From Cliona cf. orientalis (Eukaryota; Porifera; Demospongiae; Clionaida; Clionaidae): DNA of 64,000 nt. Position 1 is the first letter of the stretch. Each line of letters starts with the position of its first letter. Under the pieces are notes generated by a model, which worked only from the letters and a program-made list of their open reading frames with translations, had not been told where the DNA came from and ran no database searches. Both the position numbers and the translations under genes were made by a program. The stretch is taken from positions 7,107,569 to 7,171,568 of the forward strand of contig OZ005689.1 in assembly GCA_963930775.1 (NCBI GenBank), read 5' to 3'. This document shows positions 57,024 to 64,000 of this stretch, in pieces.

Positions 57024-60000
57024 TCATTTGCCACCACATTCAGCTGATTTAGCTGATACACTCTCTGGATTGCAATTGGCTCCTTCAGGGTGTTGTGGTG
57101 GCTCCACCACTGAGAACGTTGGCTCCACTGGAGAAGGTCCATGCAGTGGTGTTGTATCATCATAGTCACCAGAGTCAAGCTCATCCAGTAGCTCATGATC
57201 ATCAAACCTGCGACTATCATCATCATCAGGTGGTGGACTATATATATAGCGACGAAGTCTGGGCTTTGGTTTTGAATCAGTATCAGTAAAGAGTCTGTCC
57301 ATTTTCCTACCAAGCATTGTCCTCTTGATTTTTGAGAAGAGACTGGTGTACGTGTACACATGACAGAGAATGATGAGCAGAAGAACTACGATTGTGATGA
57401 TGACCGAAGTGTAGGCGATGGCTTCTTGATGAATTCGTTCTTTATCAAGAGCATATGAACTGAAGACTGTGAAAAATAGGACATTTAAGCAGAAAAATGT
57501 CTCAAGCACCTCAATTGACCATTTTCTGTACCTTAGATTTACAATGAATGCTTTAAGAAGAACAATACAGCACACGACAAAAGTTACAGCTGTGAGTGCA
57601 ATGATTGGATTATTTGAAACATTGACTGCAGCTACAAGGTACAAAACTATTCGAGCGATCAGTAGCAGTCCAGTCCAGTATCGATGCTTAGGAGTGTAGG
57701 GCAAGTGGTAAGTTTCAATGAAAGTCTGTATCTTTGGATTCCTTGACAACTTGAAAATCCTCCACTTTGGAAGATGGAGGAGCCACTGCCAGGAGAAGAG
57801 AAGAGCGGTGTAGATCAGACACACGAGGAGAATGAAAACAGCTGTAATGAATAGAGGTATGTGCTTTCTAGATAGATATTTGATAGTTGCATCAGGGAGC
57901 CACATGTGTAGTGTTTCATTTGAGCCGTAGGGATACTGGAGAATGCCGACTGTTAAAGACCTAAAGCAAACTTCAACAAGCTTAGCATAGGAGAGTAAGA
58001 TCAGTGTATCCAGAGTTGCCACAGGATCCTTCTTTCCAATAAGGTTAGAAAATTTGGTAGAGTAGGAGCTGGCGATGATAACTGAGACCACGAGAAAAAT
58101 GATGTAGGCAGGAAAAGCCAACTGTAGCCATGTTTTGATGTAAGTGTCCATTCCTGAAAAGTAGCAGGTGTCAATACCCAAGTCCAAATTAAGCCAAGAG
58201 ATGAATACAGTGATGAAGTTTGTCTCTTCAAATGGAAGCAAAATACTTTGGTATGCATACACAACATTGGCGTAAAAGATCAGTCCATTTAGAGTTCCAA
58301 CTGCAACAGTCATATTTAGTAGGAGCAATAAAGTCACCAGTGCTATACCAGCTAAGATTGCAGCTATTGTGATGACTATGAATAGTACAGGCCAGTAACC
58401 AGGACATTGGAGACAGCGTGAACTACCAAGAGAGAGGCTGTGATCTGATTGGCAAGATCCACACAAACGAGATGAACGATTGAAGGCACACTGAGCATCA
58501 GCTCCATGCGGTTGATTGAGGAAAAACGGTGGATTGGTTGATAAGCAGTAGTCAAAAGGACAGTTGGGGTAGACTAAATAACCAGATAGACCTGTGTTGG
58601 ACTCATTGATGTAGGAAATCCAGGCTCTGGAATTATTTTTGACAAGTGATCCATCATGACTGTCACATCGTTCCATATATTGACTGATATCGCTGTGGCA
58701 TTCACATGTACAGTTTGTATTGTTCATTCCCACAACTTGTAATCCAATTAGACAGCTGCAAGGGAGAAAGTTTATTTTTACTGTTGCCCTGGATAATTCG
58801 ACGTTTCTGCATGGACCATCTGAAGCATAGAGAGCTAAAGTTTCCGAGTCATGAGGAGAGACAACATTGAACGTGAAATCCGTGCAGTTGGTAGATATAT
58901 TCTTAGATAGCTGTCCTTCACTTAGACCACTCTCGGCCGAGCTAAGCGAGGCTTGGATGGTTGCACTAACAGGTTGGCCGACCTGATCAAGAGCAATAAG
59001 TGACACTGTAAATGCTTCGCCTTTCTTAACCTCCTTATTAAGCTTGCGATCTTGGTCTGTACAGTCGTGTATAGTAGAGCTAAAATTAGTACAAAAGCAA
59101 ACTCGGACTGGACCTGAAGATATTGAAACATTTGCTATAGTGGAAACATTCTTGAAGTAAGCAATTCCTTCTCTATTGCCTCCACCTGTATTGTTGTCTA
59201 TGTCAAATTCTGCAAACTGACTCACAGCACATCTGTCTAGTAGTCCTCCATAGAGAGTGGAACCGGAAATATTGGCTGAATTGTTAGAGAAATACATGGA
59301 GCTCGAGTTCAATAGATTCGTACTAGGATTATTGTTGAATTTACTATAGAGAGCCAGCACTTGAAAGAAGCATTCTGTTCTAGGATCACTAGCACATGTA
59401 CCAGAGTTGGTATCATCATTCACATACACTGCTCCACCATACTCTGCACTGTTGCCAGTGAATTTTGTTGTGTTTGCATCATTTTCATCACTAGAAGTAA
59501 TATTGTACTTTAGGATATAAAATTTTGCATTGGCTTCAAGTGATAATCCACCTCCAAGCTTTGCTGCATTATTTATAAAATTTATTCTTGCACCAATATA
59601 TCGACTATATCGAGGGGTATCAATATAAATGGTTAGAGAATTTGCCTTGATTGATGAGCTAATGGCATGAATCCCTCCACCTTTATTTGCTGCAGTATTA
59701 CCATGAAGTACGAAGATGCTTCTTGGTTGACAGTATAGTTCACTAGTTGATTCGAGGTAGACACGTACCTCCTCCATTTTCAGTGGCTGTGTTTTGTTCT
59801 ATAGTTACATTACCATTCACATAGAGTTTGCTCTCAGTGGAATATACTGCTCCGCCATTATAAGCTTGGTTGTGTTGAAGACTGCACTCTCCATCAATAA
59901 ATACATTACTCTGAAATAGAGTTATTGCACCTCCTTCTTCAGTAACATTTGGTTGGTTATTTACAAATGTGGTGATGCCACGGAAATTCATCTTACTGTT

Positions 60001-62302
60001 AACAGCTACTAGTGATCCAAAATTGTTTGAGAATGCGAAATTTCCTGAGTCATTTCCTCTGAATTCAGAGCCAGATAAATATATCACAGAAGAACCCGAG
60101 TTCTTATCAATCAAAAGATGGTTGTGGTATTTTATTCTATTGTTCTCTTCTGCAAAAATAACTGCTCCTCTAGGAGAGCTATTGTCAGTGAAATTACAAT
60201 TCCCTACCATAATAGTGCTATTTTGAGACGACAATACTCCTCCCAAGTCGGCACAGTTTCTATAGAATACACTTCCTTCTATTGCGATATTACTCCCGGT
60301 GGAATAAAGTAAACTAAATTGAGACGCAGAATTGTTATAAAATTCACTTGCTTCTATTGTGACATAGCTGTTGAAAAGGTAAAGTACACTATATAAAGCG
60401 GCAACATTATCATGAAATTCACTTGCTTTTATTGTGATGCTACAGCGGTAAGGATAAAGTACGCCACCTCTATTGGCACTAAATTCACTTGTTTCTATTG
60501 TGACAGAGCTGTTGACAAGGTAAAGTACACCAAGTCCACTGGCAAAATTATCATGAAACTCACTTGATTCAATCATCAGTGTACTTGCGAAGATCCCTAG
60601 TACAGTAACTCCATTCTTAGCATTATTATTAGATAATGTGCAGCTTGAAATTATTGTCATAACACCTGTGCTGGAATACAGTACTCCTCCAGAACTATCA
60701 GCAGAGTTATTAATAAATGATACATTATCAGTCAAGTTAATTACGCTGTAGTTATCTGCAAATAGCGTAAAACCTCGACTATCGGCCATGTTTTTCGCCT
60801 CCGGGCGTAACTTCAAGTAGGAACGGTTCTAGACTCTACTTCAAAGACCTACAGACTGGTCTTATGGAGCTCTACACAGTGATATAAAAATAATGTACCT
60901 TTGAATAGCAGACACGGTGCACCGATCTCCAGAAACTCCTGTTCGCTGGCCTGTATTATCGATAACCACCAGGTATTATCGGCTGTACATACACATGCAG
61001 TACAATTATTATCGGCCAAATCGAGCCTTTTTGTCTGTCGACTCTTACCTGTTCAAAATTGCCACTCCTGGTCAACAGTACTGAAACCAGCAGGTGTGAT
61101 TACCCTTTACCAATTTCAACCAACTCGTTCTATGCAGCATTACTGAGATACAGTGAAAACGAGCTATGAATAATCATTACTCCATTGTATACAATACATT
61201 TTATGATTGATAATGACATGATATAAATGCTAATATTAACTTCGGCGTTGCTCTCTGGGGTTCATATGAGTACTGTCTCCTTTCTTCTGATCTGGATAAA
61301 AGTAAGTCAAGTGTCTAATATCAGATTAGGCGATGTAGCTAGCCTCCAGCCCTCACGATCCACCACCATTCAGTACGCCATGTTACGCCCATTCAAATTG
61401 GTTCAACACCATTCTATACCCTTCTCTCCCTTGTATTTAAGTTGTAGAAGTAAGTTAAGCCTACCTGGTAGCTTCAAACGAGTCTAAAACCTCTGATCCA
61501 GTCTTCGAGCATAAACGGAGCTCCGCATCATCTTTGTAAATTTTCCGTATAAACGCGTAAATGTCCGTAAAATATAGGTCGATAATCGATGTACGCTCGG
61601 CCGATAATACAAGTCGGCCGATAGTCGAGGTTTTACGCTATAGCTCCACCGATGTCTGCTTTGTTGTCTTCAAACTTGCTTTGGCTAATAGTGACAGTTG
61701 TACTATTGGTGGCAATAACTGCACCACCAACAAATCCATTTTGGAATGTACTTCCTGAAACATCCGCAAAAACTTTGACAGATTCCCTGTAAGATCCTTT
61801 TAAATTTGACACAAAAGTGCAGTTAACAATCTGTGCTGTTGTTTCAATTAGCTAGTTCCAGTGCTGTTCCACTGTTCTCTTGACCCTCAAACGTTGTATC
61901 CGTGACAAGAAACTCCTTAACTTGTGTTATTTGATTTCCTCCGCATCCAATAAACTTCAGATCAGTGATATAAATACTCTGTGACTGACTAAAGTGCATA
62001 CTTGAGTCATTTGTACATTTGATTAGTGCCGCTGAGTTCTCAGATTTCATCGTAAAATTTTTCATATTTGACAGTGTCAGGTTGACATTGCTGAGGTGGT
62101 GTGTTCCAGAGAGGAAGATCAGTGTGGTGTTGTCTGAGTGGAGATAACGGCTCGAGTTGGCAGCAAACTGGGAGAGGGTTAGACAATGCGGCTGCACAGT
62201 GCAAAGGTCATTAGAATTGACTGTGATGTAATAGACTTCACCAATCACTCCGTTTAGAGAGCAGAGGACAGCCAATAGCGTCAAGAGTCCAAAGTGACCC
62301 AT
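57024..62302 (-). pseudogene. Beta-helix multi-pass membrane protein (copy 2, disrupted)
   Basis: Paralogue of the 24652-31296 gene. ATG 62302 gives a signal peptide (MGHFGLLTLLAVLCSLNGVI). The frame is lost by one base near 61852, continues with GGAVIATNSTTVTIS, and is cut at ADIGGAI by a MITE (60765-61638). It resumes FADNYSVINLTDNVSF with beta-helix repeats, and shifts at 59770 by four extra bases (ACGT). From there to the stop at 57024 the frame is intact: beta-helix end, GADAQCAFNRSSRLCGSC, SLSLGSSRCLQC, eight or nine transmembrane segments with RYWTGLLLIARIVLYL, and a tail with PTFSVVEPPQ. The beta-helix is shorter than in copy 1. It could still be transcribed, but a full protein is unlikely. 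Confidence 0.85.
60765..61638. mobile_element. 874-bp TA-flanked MITE inside the beta-helix pseudogene
   Basis: Ends GCGTAAAACCTCGACTATCG and its exact complement, TA on both sides (60763-60764, 61639-61640). Collapsing the insertion to one TA restores the codons for GGAIFADNY, matching GGAIFTDFG in the intact paralogue. CGGCCGATAAT motifs recur near the ends. Confidence 0.92.
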
Positions 62303-64000
62303 GCTATCTCACTGGCGACAGCTTTGTGTTTCAATCGTCTTTCTTTTCAGCTTATCTAAAATTATTGGTCATCCACGTTAGCTAGCTAGCTAGATTAACC
62401 GCGTGTGGCCTGGGGACCGGATGGGTCACGTATGCTGTGTACCTAGCATGTAGTCAGTACTGTGGTTTGCTTGGGCTTCCCCATGCAGTATGATGTAGTA
62501 CTATAGCGTACATGTATACACCGCCGATTATCGATTATAAGCCCTTGATATTATCGACCTTGATTATCGACCACAAACTGCGCATGCTCCGTATCGCATT
62601 TTGGGGCGTGGGCCGAATTGACCCGGAGCACGTCACTAAGTCTATAAAGGCTAAAACACCGGAAACGGAATGTATGCGTCGAGAGGTGTTTGGTAGTGGT
62701 CGTCAACACGCGAGCCACACCCCTGATTTGAAGGGTGTGGCTAGCGGGGTAGTACCGGACTCTCGTTTGTAGCTGGAGATCGAGCTCCGGAAGAGTCAGC
62801 TGATGAGAGAGCTACAGCTACATTTTTCTATCATAATCCGGCTTCATATTATACTGTGACCATAACAACTTCGCAACAAAGTAAGTTCAATTAGGGGGGT
62901 TGAAGTAGTAAAAGATTATCGTAACTATAGTGATCAGTGTGTTATCATAGTAATAATCAGTATGTGTGTGGACGGGGGAAAAAAGATACTAAAAGTGTTA
63001 ATTGGTGGCCTTTTACCACTATGGCATGCCTTAATAATTTGGCGGCTTCATCCCAATCCTAAGGACCTCCCTACCAGTAGTATTTTAATGTTGTACGTCG
63101 GAAATGCTGTAGGAATTGGCCTTGGAGACAGTGGTCACTGTAATATAATATTATATCTTGCTATGGTACTCTGACAGTGATTAAAGTTGTTCTTATTAAG
63201 TGCAGAGTAGCCTTATTCCCATCATTTTGATTGTTTCATGTGAAATGTTGAATATCAAGCTGGGTACGAGGCTAGTAAGTGCAAAGTGCACGAGAGATTG
63301 CCAGCAAACACTAAGTTTATCTTTGTTTTGGAAATCAGTGTTATTCCCTAAGTAAATTCTGCATGTGGCTATTAGATGCTACATGATAATACCAATTACA
63401 GTGGTGATAAAATTAATACACAACAAATTCAGATACAGCTGCTACTGTATCAAGCTTAACTATATGCATAGATAATGCATGCTCATTATGACGTTGAAAT
63501 GTTGAGTTGACTATTTTGAGAAGGTCATTCTAACTTAGAGAACTGTCGTTTGACAAACAGCAGATGTATTACAATAATAATATTATTATAGCATGCTTGG
63601 AATTGACATACGTGCACGTGTCTGGCAAAATGCAGGCATAAAATTTAATTTTTATGATGTTATGATAGGCAGCAAAGGAAGGTTAACTTTCCAAGTTAGA
63701 ACATATTTTATTGTAAATTGTTATTGTTAGCTGTAATAATTATGAGTGGGAAATATAAATATTAAATTTTTTGAATCATTGAAAATTGGCGTATCCCAGC
63801 TTGATACACACACAATCTTTTATGTATGTGCAGGTTTTTGATTTGATACATAATAGTGCACATCAATAGCTAATTACAACTGTTTATATATTATAGTAAC
63901 AGCTAATAAATCGCATAAACGTTTATGAGTTTGCTAAGTTATATATAAACACTGTAGTACCTTAAGTTCTTGTAAACTGCTTCGTTTACCAAAACAGTGG
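62303..64000. other. 5' flank of beta-helix copy 2; no gene seen
   Basis: Contains an ATTATCGACC-rich stretch at 62520-62580 resembling the interior of the 60765-61638 MITE. The remainder is AT-rich with only short frames. Any promoter of the pseudogene would be in the first few hundred bases. Confidence 0.4.

Overview
The window is eukaryotic, AT-rich and crowded with mobile elements. Short GT-AG introns, large beta-helix receptor-like genes with multi-pass membrane ends, and the mixture of transposons (Helitron with an OTU domain, Tnp2/CACTA with a BEN gene, helicase-encoding long-TIR element, many MITEs) point to an early-branching animal, most likely a sponge. This is inferred from gene content; no ribosomal or mitochondrial marker is present.

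Layout. 1-6031 (minus): decayed Helitron (zinc ribbon, HUH Rep, PIF1 helicase, AT-hooks, OTU exon running off the left edge) with frameshifts, one nonsense codon and a MITE. 6634-9837 (minus): non-LTR retrotransposon ORF with RT and a C-terminal restriction-like nuclease, cut by one in-frame amber codon. 10985-19510: a 171-181 bp tandem repeat holding a TA-flanked MITE and a complete 6.9 kb CACTA-like transposon (12467-19356) with two divergent genes, a Tnp2-type transposase and a BEN-domain protein. 19856-24352: short TIR elements and a dead LINE fragment. 24652-33922: an intact 2214-residue beta-helix/multi-TM protein (minus) and a divergently oriented single-pass receptor-like gene (plus). 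33990-37560: a minisatellite broken by a 797 bp GC-rich TIR element. 37560-45000: repeat-rich spacer. 40583-55249 (minus): fifteen copies of a 135-nt phase-symmetric exon. Their array is split by a 7.06 kb transposon (46155-53215) carrying a winged-helix/coiled-coil gene and a RecQ-like helicase, with 9-bp target duplications. 55799-62302: a second, decayed copy of the receptor plus beta-helix pair.

How it fits together. Two cassettes of the same gene pair (beta-helix/multi-TM protein and a single-pass protein with a YDYP...ECPAY tail) flank a 22 kb block of tandem repeats and transposons. The left pair looks functional; the right pair has a clean MITE insertion and small indels. Empty sites kept in neighbouring repeat copies allow exact target duplications to be read: TA, CT, a 6-bp duplication, and 9-10 bp for three elements sharing TAGCCTCGT ends. 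The strongest candidates for something little described are the invariant-length exon array, the helicase transposon family with 9-10 bp duplications, and the paired receptor cassette with repeated tyrosine motifs.
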